Shown here: positions 1 through 10,500 of the stretch, piece by piece | Position numbering within the stretch: position 1 is the first letter of the stretch | How the letters are laid out: each line of letters begins with the position of its first letter | Assembly (NCBI RefSeq): GCF_900107305.1 | Contig: NZ_FNPL01000006.1 | Coordinates: 62,001 to 126,000, forward strand | DNA: 64,000 nucleotides | Direction of reading: 5' to 3' | DNA from: Thermoactinomyces sp. DSM 45892 | Lineage (GTDB): Bacteria > Bacillota > Bacilli > Thermoactinomycetales > Thermoactinomycetaceae | Program-made: the position numbers and the translations under genes | Notes under the pieces: generated by a model | Seen by the model: only the letters and a program-made list of their open reading frames with translations | The model's database searches: none | Told to the model about the DNA's origin: nothing

Positions 1-54
1 CTCTCCAGATGGTAGATCTAGAGCGATCATCAATTGGCGACGTGCTTGATCCAT
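1..54 (-). CDS. pyrF: Orotidine 5'-phosphate decarboxylase, N-terminal part only
   Basis: Only the first 18 codons are inside the window. They read ATG then a short leader and the stretch LMIALDLPSGE, which fits the first beta strand of the OMP decarboxylase barrel, where the IALD motif carries a substrate-binding Asp. A GGAAGGG ribosome binding site lies 8 nt before the ATG. It starts 72 nt after the carB stop, so it is probably the last seen gene of the pyr operon. It would convert OMP to UMP. The identification rests on a short segment plus operon context. In Bacillus pyrK and pyrD lie between carB and pyrF; here they do not. Confidence 0.72.
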   Translation of the reverse strand, partial: MDQARRQLMIALDLPSGE

Positions 55-126
55 ACTCAAAACCCTTCCTATAAAATGCTATGAAATGCGGTGCGGGTGT
101 TTCAGGGTCCTTACCTGACTCTCTAT

Positions 127-3100
127 TCATCCAATAAACACAGCTTCTTGTTTTTTTGTCACCACTGGCGGACTCATTGGCTCCGCTGACATATGAATCG
201 ACTCCAATGTAGTAAGAAGGGCTTCCACCGTATCCAAGGATGTGAGACAAGCTATTCCGTGCTCAACTGCTTCTCGGCGGATGCGGAACCCGTCACGAGC
301 GGGAGTCTTGCCTCTGGTCCAGGTATTTACGACTAGATCGGCTTCCCCTTTGCGAATGAGGTCGATAATGTTCGGGGAGCCTTCTGTTAGTTTGCAGACA
401 CGTCTTACGGGAAGTCCTGCTTCTTCGAGTGCATCTGCCGTTCCAGCTGTTGATACAATCTGGAAACCAAGCTGGTGGAAACGGCGCATGAGCGGGATCG
501 CTTCATCTTTCTCTTTGTCACCGATGGTGGCTACAATGGTTCCAAAGCGAGGCATATGAATACCTGCGGCAACGAGACCTTTATAGACAGCGCGAGCATA
601 ATCACGATCTCGGCCCATCACTTCACCAGTTGATTTCATCTCTGGTCCTAGTGTAACATCTACCCTGCGCAATTTAGCGAAGGAGAAGACGGGCACTTTT
701 ACAGCCACTTCTGGAGCCTCAGGCCATAAGCCTTCTTCATACCCCTGGTCTTGTAGCGTTTCTCCAAGCATGATGCGGGTGGCTACTTGTGCCATTGGGA
801 TTCCGGTTACTTTGCTCAAGAAAGGCACGGTTCGAGAAGCTCGAGGGTTTACTTCTAGCACATACATCTCTTCTTTATAGAGAACAAACTGGATATTGAT
901 TAGACCTCTTGTTTGAAGGGACTTAGCAATATTTGTAGTGATCTCTACCAATTTCTGCTTGTGGGTTTCGGTGATAAATTGGGGTGGATAGACGGCAATT
1001 GAGTCTCCTGAGTGAACACCCGCTCGTTCGATATGTTCCATAATTCCTGGAATGAGCACTGTTTCGCCATCACATATTGCATCCACTTCTAACTCTTTCC
1101 CTAGTAAATAGCGGTCGATGAGAACCGGATGTTCTGGATTTACTTTCACCGCTTGCACCATGTATTGTCTCAGTTCAGCTTCACCGTAGACGATCTCCAT
1201 CGCCCTGCCTCCTAGTACATAAGAAGGGCGGACTAGTACGGGATAGCCCAGTTTCGTTGCTGTCTCCACAGCCGCTTCAATTGAGGTAACAGCCGCTCCA
1301 GGTGGTTGTGCGATTCCAGTTTCACTTAAAAGTTTCTCGAATTTTTTTCGATCCTCTGCTCGATCGATCTCTTCCAAGGATGTACCTAAAATCGGAATCC
1401 CTTCTTCCCGTAGGTCCCGAGCTAAGTTAAGTGCCGTTTGTCCACCAAACTGCACAATGACGCCAACTGGATTCTCTTTTTCAATAATGTGGAGCACATC
1501 TTCTCTATGAAGTGGCTCAAAGTAAAGCCGGTCGGAAGTATTAAAGTCGGTCGAAACCGTTTCCGGGTTGTTATTAATAATAACCGCTTCCATCCCCGCC
1601 TCACGGATCGCCCAGATCGCGTGTACCGTAGCATAGTCAAACTCTACCCCTTGACCAATGCGAATGGGACCTGATCCGAGTACGAGTACGGTCTTTTTAT
1701 TGCTTTTCTTTCCTTCGTCCTCTTGCTCGTAAGTTGAGTAGTAATAAGGGGTTGCGGCTTCAAACTCAGCGGCACACGTATCTACTATTTTATATACAGG
1801 TTTGATTTGTAGTTCTTTTCGTAGATCTCGAACATGACGTTCTGTTTCTCTTCGCAGACGAGCAATCGTAGAATCCGTGAAGCCCATTCGTTTAGCTTCT
1901 AACATGAGCTCATGTGATAACGATTCCTCCTTTGCAATCTTTTCTTCTAAGCTTATAATGCGCCCGATTTTATAAAGGAAGAATCGGTCAATCTTCGTAA
2001 TCTCATAGGCAGTTTCTAGCGAACATCCTCTGCGGAACCATTCTCCTAGCAGGTAAAGTCGCTCATCATCCGCTTCGGCGAGTCGCTTCTCTAACTCTTC
2101 TTGGGTTAATTGCTTCGCTTCGGCAAGTTCGATGTGATCTAGCCCGATCTCCAAAGAACGAACTGCTTTAAGCAGAGATTCTTCTAGTGTACGACCGATC
2201 GCCATTACTTCCCCTGTGGCTTTCATCTGCGTTCCAAGACGACGATTGGCAGAGATAAACTTATCAAACGGCCAGCGCGGAATCTTGCTAACCACGTAAT
2301 CAAGAGCAGGTTCAAAGCAAGCGTATGTTTGACCTGTTACCGGATTTTTTAGTTCATCTAGTGTGTAGCCCAGCGCTATTTTCGCCGCAATCCGCGCGAT
2401 CGGGTAACCCGTTGCTTTGGAAGCAAGAGCACTGGAACGGCTTACCCGCGGATTTACTTCGATCACATAGTATTGGAAGCTATGTGGATCGAGGGCGTAC
2501 TGCACATTGCATCCCCCTTTAATATCAAGGGCGCGGATGATTTTAAGCGCAGAGCTACGAAGCATATGATATTCACGATCTGATAACGTTTGACTCGGAG
2601 CAAACACAATACTGTCCCCTGTATGAACCCCTACTGGATCAAAGTTTTCCATATTACAAACCACGATACAGTTATCATTCGCATCGCGCATCACTTCGTA
2701 CTCAATCTCTTTCATTCCCGCGATGCTCTGTTCAATCAGGCATTGGGTAATGGGACTATATCGCAATCCATTATCTACAATCTCTCGGAGTTCCGCTTCA
2801 TCTTTTGCAATTCCGCCACCTGTACCCCCTAATGTATAAGCAGGACGTACGATAACCGGATATCCATTGCTCGTAGCGAAGGATACAGCTTCTTCAACTG
2901 TGTTCACAATCACACTTGAAGGAACCGGTTCATTTATCTCGTACATCAAAGTACGAAACTCATCCCGATCTTCTGCACAGGTAATCGCTCGTAAATCGGT
3001 ACCAAGCAGTTTCACACCTTCTCGTTCCAGTACACCTTGTTTAGCCAACTCCACCGCTAGGTTAAGACCTGTCTGTCCACCTAATGTCGGGAGCAAGCCA

Positions 3101-3351
3101 TCTGGACGCTCTCTGCGAATAATTTGTGTAACAAACTCGGGAGTAAGAGGTTCAATGTAAACTCGATCCGCCATGTTGGTATCGGTCATAATCGTTGCCG
3201 GGTTGGAGTTGATCAGGATTACTTCCACTCCCTCTCCCTTCAACGCTTGACAAGCTTGTGTTCCTGCATAATCAAACTCTGCTGCTTGGCCAATCACGAT
3301 AGGACCAGAACCAATTACTAGGATTTTCTTAAGTGTAAGATCTTTAGGCAC
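127..3351 (-). CDS. carB: Carbamoyl-phosphate synthase large subunit
   Basis: This is the ATP-dependent subunit that makes carbamoyl phosphate from bicarbonate, ATP and ammonia delivered by CarA. The product is about 1,074 residues, the usual length, with two homologous ATP-grasp halves. Each half starts with a glycine-rich GSGPI motif ([11 protein letters not shown] in the first, [10 protein letters not shown] in the second). It ends with an MGS-like allosteric domain. I chose the GTG at 3351, giving [17 protein letters not shown]. It has an AAAGGGGAG site about 8 nt upstream and overlaps the carA stop by 8 nt. An in-frame ATG at 3381 would add ten basic residues and is less likely. In this pyrimidine operon UMP/PRPP control of the C-terminal domain is expected, but that is family knowledge. 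Confidence 0.96.
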   Translation of the reverse strand: MPKDLTLKKILVIGSGPIVIGQAAEFDYAGTQACQALKGEGVEVILINSNPATIMTDTNMADRVYIEPLTPEFVTQIIRRERPDGLLPTLGGQTGLNLAVELAKQGVLEREGVKLLGTDLRAITCAEDRDEFRTLMYEINEPVPSSVIVNTVEEAVSFATSNGYPVIVRPAYTLGGTGGGIAKDEAELREIVDNGLRYSPITQCLIEQSIAGMKEIEYEVMRDANDNCIVVCNMENFDPVGVHTGDSIVFAPSQTLSDREYHMLRSSALKIIRALDIKGGCNVQYALDPHSFQYYVIEVNPRVSRSSALASKATGYPIARIAAKIALGYTLDELKNPVTGQTYACFEPALDYVVSKIPRWPFDKFISANRRLGTQMKATGEVMAIGRTLEESLLKAVRSLEIGLDHIELAEAKQLTQEELEKRLAEADDERLYLLGEWFRRGCSLETAYEITKIDRFFLYKIGRIISLEEKIAKEESLSHELMLEAKRMGFTDSTIARLRRETERHVRDLRKELQIKPVYKIVDTCAAEFEAATPYYYSTYEQEDEGKKSNKKTVLVLGSGPIRIGQGVEFDYATVHAIWAIREAGMEAVIINNNPETVSTDFNTSDRLYFEPLHREDVLHIIEKENPVGVIVQFGGQTALNLARDLREEGIPILGTSLEEIDRAEDRKKFEKLLSETGIAQPPGAAVTSIEAAVETATKLGYPVLVRPSYVLGGRAMEIVYGEAELRQYMVQAVKVNPEHPVLIDRYLLGKELEVDAICDGETVLIPGIMEHIERAGVHSGDSIAVYPPQFITETHKQKLVEITTNIAKSLQTRGLINIQFVLYKEEMYVLEVNPRASRTVPFLSKVTGIPMAQVATRIMLGETLQDQGYEEGLWPEAPEVAVKVPVFSFAKLRRVDVTLGPEMKSTGEVMGRDRDYARAVYKGLVAAGIHMPRFGTIVATIGDKEKDEAIPLMRRFHQLGFQIVSTAGTADALEEAGLPVRRVCKLTEGSPNIIDLIRKGEADLVVNTWTRGKTPARDGFRIRREAVEHGIACLTSLDTVEALLTTLESIHMSAEPMSPPVVTKKQEAVFIG

Positions 3352-4453
3352 GAACCTTCTCCCCTTTCTTCTCATAGGCATCTTTTCCGTGTTCCATCAT
3401 TTCCATAAAACGGTCAAATAGATAGCCGGAATCAAGTGGTCCAGGAGCCGATTCTGGGTGATATTGCACACTAAATGCTGGGAAATCGAGATGTTCTACT
3501 CCCTCTATCGTTCCATCATTTAACGCCACATGACTAATGCGTAACCTCGTGCGATCAATCGATTCCGCCGTTACCGTGTAGCCATGATTTTGTGCTGTCA
3601 TCACCGTTCGCCCAGAAGATATTTCTTTGACCGGGTGATTCCCCCCACGGTGTCCAAACTTCAACTTCTCTGTATCTGCCCCACAAGCTAGCGAAAGGAG
3701 TTGATGACCGAGACAGATGCCAAAAATGGGCACTTTTCCGAGTAGAGACCGCACGGTTTCGATCGCCTCTGGAACATCTTTGGGATCCCCAGGCCCATTC
3801 GTTAAGATAACCCCATCTGGCCGATAACGGAGGATTTCTTCCGCTGTTGTACGATATGGCACCGAAATCACTTCACCATTTCGTTCTGATAACTCTCGCT
3901 GAATATTGTGCTTACTACCAAAGTCCATCAACACCACTCTTTTTCCAGTGTTGGGACTGATATGCACGCTACGAGTACTTACATTCTTCACTTGATCTGT
4001 AATCAAAGGCGTATTACGCAATACTTCTTGTAATTCGTCTTCTGAGGCCGTACCTGTAGTTAAAATCCCCCTCATCGTTCCATGCAAGCGAATTTTTCGG
4101 GTCAGCATGCGTGTATCAATTCCGGAGATCCCTACGATTTTGTGTAACTTCAACCACTCGTCAATCGAGTCTTCTTGCCGCCAATTACTCATGTATTCGG
4201 CGTGCTCCCTAACAATTAATCCAAATGCGTAAGGGCGAATCGATTCATCATCATCACGAGTAAAACCATAATTTCCGATAAGCGGATAGGTAAGCGTGAT
4301 CATCTGTCCATAGTAAGAAGGATCGGTTAAAATCTCCTGATATCCAGTCATACTCGTATTAAACACCACTTCACCTACAGAGGTTCCTTCTGCACCGAAT
4401 GATTTCCCAACTAAACATGTTCCATCTTCTAACAACAACCGTGCCTGCTTCAT
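3344..4453 (-). CDS. carA: Carbamoyl-phosphate synthase small (glutaminase) subunit
   Basis: This subunit hydrolyses glutamine and channels ammonia to CarB. The 369-residue protein has the N-terminal CPSase small domain ([15 protein letters not shown], then [17 protein letters not shown]). It also has a class I glutamine amidotransferase domain with the nucleophile in [12 protein letters not shown]. The partner His/Glu lie in [13 protein letters not shown] near the C-terminus. The start ATG has a strong GGAGGAG site. It lies 15 nt after pyrC and overlaps carB by 8 nt, consistent with translational coupling. Being in a PyrR-controlled operon, it is the pyrimidine-type enzyme (pyrAA in Bacillus) and not the arginine-type one. 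Confidence 0.96.
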   Translation of the reverse strand: MKQARLLLEDGTCLVGKSFGAEGTSVGEVVFNTSMTGYQEILTDPSYYGQMITLTYPLIGNYGFTRDDDESIRPYAFGLIVREHAEYMSNWRQEDSIDEWLKLHKIVGISGIDTRMLTRKIRLHGTMRGILTTGTASEDELQEVLRNTPLITDQVKNVSTRSVHISPNTGKRVVLMDFGSKHNIQRELSERNGEVISVPYRTTAEEILRYRPDGVILTNGPGDPKDVPEAIETVRSLLGKVPIFGICLGHQLLSLACGADTEKLKFGHRGGNHPVKEISSGRTVMTAQNHGYTVTAESIDRTRLRISHVALNDGTIEGVEHLDFPAFSVQYHPESAPGPLDSGYLFDRFMEMMEHGKDAYEKKGEKVRA

Positions 4454-4468
4454 ATGGATCTCCTCCTT

Positions 4469-5752
4469 CTACTTCTCGTTTTCTTGATACGTAATCATTC
4501 CATTTAGTAAGGTAAGTACGGGCCATCCTTTACATTTCCAACCTGTGAATGGCGTATTCTTTCCTTTCGAGTAGAAGCTCGCAGGATCGATCTCTTTTTC
4601 TATCTCTAAATCGATTACGGTGAGGTCGGCTCGCTTCCCCTCAGCTAGTTCGCCGTATGGAAGCCCAAAGATTTCTGCTGGTTTCCTTGTCATCTTCTCT
4701 ACCAGCTCAGACAAGAGTAGTTCACCTGTGCAAACTAGATGTGTATACATCAGTGGAAATGCGGTTTCAAGTCCAACGATGCCAAATGGTGCCTGTTCCA
4801 TTCCCATCGCTTTTTCTTCCAATGTATGAGGCGCATGATCCGTAGCGATGATCTCAATGGTACCATCTTTCAAACCGGCAATAAGTGCGGCACGATCCTC
4901 AGCTGAACGAAGCGGCGGGTTCATCTTATACAGTGGATCCAGTCCTGGAATCTCTCTATCTGTCAGAAGTAAGTGGTGTGGAGTTACTTCCGCTGTCACC
5001 TTTTGCCCACGCGATTTTGCTTCTCGCACAAGGCGAACCGATTGTTCTGTACTAATGTGGCAAACATGATAATGAACCCCCACATCCTCCGCTAACAAGA
5101 TATCCCTACCTACATGAATCGCCTCTGCTTCATTAGGAATTCCTAGCAATCCATGCTTTTTTGCAAACTCTCCATCATGGACACAGCCACTTTTTGCAAG
5201 CGTATCATCCTCACAGTGTGCCACAATCGATAAGCCGAGTTCATGTGCTTTTCGCATTGCCTCCTTCATCATGTGACTATTCTGTACTCCCACTCCATCA
5301 TCCGAAAGTGCGACGATTCCTGCTTTTTTTAGCGCCCTAAAGTCCGTTAGCTCCTGTCCTAATTCGCGGATCGTAATCGCTCCAAGTGGTAAGACGCGAG
5401 CTTTTCCTACACGCTTAGCTTCCTGAATAATCTTCTCTACTGTTTCGGGTGTATCAATGACAGGCCTTGTATTTGGCATGCAAGCAATCGTCGTAAAACC
5501 ACCACGTGCCGCCGCTAAACTCCCTGTCTCAATCGTTTCTTTCTTTTCAAATCCAGGTTCTCGAAGATGAACATGCATGTCAATCAATCCCGGAATGACT
5601 AGCTTACCTGCGAGGGGGATCACATGCATTTTATCCTCCGCTTGAATTTCGGAAGCCATTTGTACTACTTTGCTTCCTTCGATTAAAATATCTTGTTTGA
5701 TCAAGGTATTATCCTTGCTTAGTATTTGTCCATTTTGTAATAATAGTCGCAT
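4469..5752 (-). CDS. pyrC: Dihydroorotase
   Basis: Third step of UMP synthesis: reversible cyclisation of N-carbamoyl-aspartate to dihydroorotate. The 427-residue protein is a class I amidohydrolase. PGLIDMHVHLREPG holds the metal-binding HxH. Further metal or catalytic residues lie in ALSDDGVGVQ, IVAHCEDD, HYHVCHIST and IIATDHAPHT. Length is typical of the Bacillus form. The start ATG follows the pyrB stop with a single base between them (TAA A ATG), so translation is probably coupled. Confidence 0.96.
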   Translation of the reverse strand: MRLLLQNGQILSKDNTLIKQDILIEGSKVVQMASEIQAEDKMHVIPLAGKLVIPGLIDMHVHLREPGFEKKETIETGSLAAARGGFTTIACMPNTRPVIDTPETVEKIIQEAKRVGKARVLPLGAITIRELGQELTDFRALKKAGIVALSDDGVGVQNSHMMKEAMRKAHELGLSIVAHCEDDTLAKSGCVHDGEFAKKHGLLGIPNEAEAIHVGRDILLAEDVGVHYHVCHISTEQSVRLVREAKSRGQKVTAEVTPHHLLLTDREIPGLDPLYKMNPPLRSAEDRAALIAGLKDGTIEIIATDHAPHTLEEKAMGMEQAPFGIVGLETAFPLMYTHLVCTGELLLSELVEKMTRKPAEIFGLPYGELAEGKRADLTVIDLEIEKEIDPASFYSKGKNTPFTGWKCKGWPVLTLLNGMITYQENEK

Positions 5753-5753
5753 T

Positions 5754-6674
5754 TTAGTGTCCTCCTCTTCCTAAATAAGCCCGTTCTAACACAGCCATCC
5801 GTGTCCACACCCCATTGCACATCTGCGTAAAAATCTTAGAACGCGGATATTCTACTACTTCATCTGCAATCTCTACCCCGCGATTCATCGGTGCCGGATG
5901 CATGAGAATGGCATGAGATTTCATCTGAGCAAATCGTTCTTGCGACATACCGTAGCTTTGCAGGTAAGCCTCTGCACCCTCAAATACCTTTTGTTCATGA
6001 CGCTCTAATTGCACCCTGAGCAACATCACTACATCTGAACTCCGAATCGCTTCCTCAAAATCCACATAACGGACCCGCTTTTCGATCTCTGCGTCCCTCA
6101 TCATAGGAGGACCACTCACAACTACTTCGGCTCCAAATTTCTGTAACGACCAAATGTTGGAGCGAACCACACGACTATGTTTTAAATCCCCAATGATCGC
6201 GACACGTAATCCTTTTATCTCATCACCAAAGTGCCCCCAGATGGTGTATAAGTCTAATAAAGCTTGCGTTGGATGGGCCCAAGAACCTGCACCTGCATTA
6301 ATAAATGTACAACCTGTATCTTGCTTCGCTAATTCCGTAATCACTCTTTCATCTCGATGGCGAATGACAACCGTCTCCACTCCAATCGAAGAGAGTAGTT
6401 TCACCGTGTCATACATGGACTCACCCTTCGTCGTACTGGAGACCTCTTCACTAAAATGAAGTACATTTAAACCAAGACGTTTTTCTGCAACCTCGAAGGA
6501 GAAGCGGGTGCGAGTGCTTGGTTCAAAAAAGAGATTCGCCACAAAGCGATTTTGAAACATTTTCGTGCTCTCTTCATGATGCTCTTCAAAAAAACGAGCT
6601 CGGCTCAGTAAACTCTGCATCTCTTCTTTACTGAGAAATTCAGTATCTAATAAATGCTGATATGGTTTCACCAC
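5754..6674 (-). CDS. pyrB: Aspartate carbamoyltransferase catalytic subunit
   Basis: Condenses carbamoyl phosphate with aspartate, the committed step of pyrimidine synthesis. The 306-residue protein has the carbamoyl phosphate site FFEPSTRTRFSFE and the HPTQALLD motif, with LMHPAPMNRGVEI in the aspartate domain. It begins with tandem GTG codons; the first is taken as start, with a GGGGGAGAG site about 9 nt upstream. No pyrI regulatory gene is nearby, as expected in Bacillales. The 208-nt gap before it carries the second PyrR attenuator. The pyrP permease gene usually found here in Bacillus is absent. Confidence 0.95.
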   Translation of the reverse strand: MVKPYQHLLDTEFLSKEEMQSLLSRARFFEEHHEESTKMFQNRFVANLFFEPSTRTRFSFEVAEKRLGLNVLHFSEEVSSTTKGESMYDTVKLLSSIGVETVVIRHRDERVITELAKQDTGCTFINAGAGSWAHPTQALLDLYTIWGHFGDEIKGLRVAIIGDLKHSRVVRSNIWSLQKFGAEVVVSGPPMMRDAEIEKRVRYVDFEEAIRSSDVVMLLRVQLERHEQKVFEGAEAYLQSYGMSQERFAQMKSHAILMHPAPMNRGVEIADEVVEYPRSKIFTQMCNGVWTRMAVLERAYLGRGGH

Positions 6675-6715
6675 GATAAAAGTCTCTCCCCCGCTCGAAT
6701 GATCGTTTTATATAG

Positions 6716-6860
6716 AAAAAAACTCTTTACCAGTTGGCAAAGAGTTAGGTATCTACACAGAATAAGTCTACTTAGTGTGGTTCACTTAGCCCGTTATATA
6801 CGTGTGCCCATGAACCGATTCTGTATATCCTTTCCCTTTGCCAGCCTCTCTGGACTATCT
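6716..6860 (-). promoter_or_regulatory. PyrR-dependent attenuator in the pyrR-pyrB gap
   Basis: Read on the minus strand, a PyrR-binding loop core AGTCCAGAGAGGCTGGCAAA occupies about 6834 to 6856. Downstream is a terminator hairpin with arms AACTCTTT and AAAGAGTT (6721 to 6746) followed by a T run (to 6716). By the known Bacillus mechanism, PyrR bound with UMP stabilises the anti-antiterminator and the terminator forms before pyrB. The core matches the copy in front of pyrR almost exactly, which supports a real binding site. Confidence 0.88.
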
Positions 6861-6882
6861 TAAAAGGGTGCTTTATTTATTT

Positions 6883-7536
<654 letters not shown>

Positions 7537-7565
7537 GGATTTAAAGGTTCTGATCTTCCCTACTC

Positions 7566-7594
7566 ATTATGACGAAGTTTGAGTGGCCTGTCAA
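7566..7594 (-). promoter_or_regulatory. pyr operon sigma-A promoter overlapping the NRPS stop codon
   Basis: Minus strand: consensus -35 TTGACA (7589 to 7594), 17-nt spacer, -10 CATAAT (7566 to 7571), about 30 nt before the first PyrR loop. The TGA stop of the upstream peptide synthetase (7591 to 7593) is part of the TTGACA box. Confidence 0.8.
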
Positions 7595-10500
7595 ACGAAT
7601 TTTAGAGAGTATGTTTTCGCAAAGTTCACTTTCATCATATGCTCGATTACCTTCTCTAAATACGTTTCATCCAAGGTCGGATACACAAAGTGAATCTGCT
7701 TCAAGTAATGACGAGTTAGAGAGGAATCAACTTGAACCCAAGTATTTGGATCCGTATTAGCATGTTGCCCGTACGCTACTAATCCAGCAAGAGCCTCGCT
7801 TCTCTCGCTCTTCAAAATCTCTCTAACCAATTCCTCAGCTTCCTCAGTACTCGGAATCTGGACATCAATCCCAAGATGATGGAATGCATTACATAACTTT
7901 TCGCAAGGTACTTGGCGATGATGAAAGATGTGGAACACCCGATTGGCTGCTTCTTTCGTCCGAGCAATATTTACGATCGCCCGGGCACAGATATCAACTG
8001 GTGTAAATTCAATCGATTGACCTACCATTTGTGGAATAATCATTTTCATATCCATAAAAGACTTAAGCGTGAGGTAGAACATATTTTCATGGATATTCTC
8101 TTGAAACACACCATCGGTCATTCTACCTGTTAGGTTACCAACCCGGTAAATAGAAGCGCTCAGTCCTTTTTCCATCGCATCAAAAATCACTTTCTCCGCT
8201 TCAAATTTACTTCGCACATAGACATTATCCCGGTAGTCTTGTCCGATGTAAAAATCGCTTTCTGTGAATATAGGTGGTTTCTTGGACCCCTCTACAATCA
8301 AACCCGAAACGCTAACCGTTGAAACTTGATGGAATGAAATATCATGTTCTAGGCAAAACGATACTGCATGTTCTACACTTTGTACATTTGTCAGTCTAAA
8401 CTCTTCATACTCTCCAAAATGCTTTACCAATGCCGCTGTATTGACAACCGTATCTACTGTTTGACATAGGTTTTCGTATTCATTAGACCGGAGTCCAAAT
8501 TTTTCACTGGTCAGGTCTCCTTTGAGAATATGGACTCGATCTAAGATACCTTGCTGTTCTGCACTGAGCAGATCTGGGAAATAAAAACGAATCTTATCTC
8601 GGAATCGTTTCTCTGCTTCTTGTCCATCCACACCTCGTACCACACAGTAAAGGGTAGCAGAAGTCGTCACTAACAGCTCATGAAGGATATGCGCTCCTAA
8701 GAATCCGGTTGCACCTAGTAATAAGATGTTTCGCATTACACGCTTATCGCCACTTAGCTCGATTTCAGATAAAGATACCCGTCGGTCGGTGGTTATTTCG
8801 GAGAAAGATGGTTCCATTTCTGACGGCACTTCTAAATCCCCTGCCACCTTACGGGCCATTTCCTCAATCGTTTTCAGCGCATAGAAATCTTTGATACTTA
8901 GATCCCAGCCGTATTCATAAACTCCACCTAAAACCTTGATCATCGAAAGCGAATGTCCACCTAAATCAAAGAAGTTATCCTTGACCCCTACTTGCTCTAA
9001 TCCTAGTACCGTTTGCCAGATAGTAGCTAGTTTCTCCTCGATCTCATTAGAAGGCGCGATATAATTCACATGACTATCCATCGATAAATCAGGTGCAGGA
9101 AGAGCACGGTAATCAATCTTCCCATTAGCAGTAGTAGGAAGTTGATCCATTTTGACAAAGTAAGGGGGAACCATATAATCCGGAATCATCGTCTTCAGGT
9201 AATCACGAAGCTCATATATCAAATGCTCTTCTTCCAGCACGACATATCCACAAAGGTATGATACATCTTTGTCATTTCTCGCTATGACCGTGGCATCCTT
9301 TACAGCAGGATGGGTAAGTAAACCATTCGTAATCTCACCCAATTCGATTCGATATCCCCGAATTTTCACCTGATCATCGATCCGTTCCATAAACTCAATC
9401 GTCCCATCAACCAGCCATCTAGCACGATCCCCGGTTCGATACATCTTGGTTCCCGGAAGAAAGGGATTATCCAAGAATCTTTCTTCCGTCAGATCAGGTC
9501 TCTTCCAATAACCTCGTGCGATTCCTTCTCCACCAATGTAAATCTCACCCGGTATTCCAATTGGCTGGAGCTTTTGATCTTTATTTAAAATATAAATCTG
9601 CTTGTTCACAATCGGCTTCCCAATCGATGGTTTCATCTCTCCCGGTTTACATGCTCCAACCGATGCATCGACTGTCGTCTCAGAAGGGCCATAAGCATTT
9701 AAGAACGTCCGATTTTCTCCCCAAGTTTGAACCACATCACTTGTAAGGACTTCACCACCTGTACTAATCGTATGAAGGCGAGGTAGTTCTACATAAGGTA
9801 ATTGCTTTAAGAAGGATACTGGAACAAAATGAATAATGGTTATCTCTTTTCTCTTCAACCAATCAACTAATCCTAAACCAGAAAGCATAGTCTCCCTACT
9901 TGGGATAAAGAGACTGGCACCCGTCAACAAGGTATAAAATATATCTCCTACTGAGGAGTCAAAGCTAATAGAAGCCAACTGCAATACTCGCTCCCCGGCT
10001 TTAATTCCGTAGGCTCTAGCATTCAATACTAGATTCATGACCGCCTGATGCTCGATCATAATTCCTTTAGGCTTACCCGTTGAACCCGATGTATAAATGA
10101 TATATGCCAAGTCATTTGCTTGATTAATCGGCTCAAGGGTCCGTGACTCCCCATTATAAATCGTTGCTTCATCAACGAATACAATCTCCCCACGATATGT
10201 GGTTGGCTTTTTGATCCCTTGCTGAACCAACAAGAGTTCCACATCACAGTCATCTAACATGTACTCAATCCGGTCTTCTGGATAACTAGGGTCAATCGGA
10301 AGATAAGCTCCACCTGCTTTTAAAATCCCAAATACCCCTATCATCATCTCCAAAGAACGATCTACCATCAGCCCCACTATTTTTTCACGACCCACACCGC
10401 GTGATCGAAGTCCGTAAGCTAGTTGATCGGCACGTCTGCTCAGCTCCTGAAAGGTTAACTCCTCATCTTCATAGACAACTGCCACCCGATCCGGATATTG

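Noticed and set aside
242-559. Plus-strand frames opposite carB and other long genes
   Set aside because: All are antisense shadows with no ribosome site or family motif, while the minus-strand genes carry complete conserved domains.
3352-3381. Ten-residue basic N-terminal extension of CarB
   Set aside because: The GTG at 3351 has a well spaced site and a typical 8-nt overlap with carA; the ATG at 3381 lies deeper in carA without a site.
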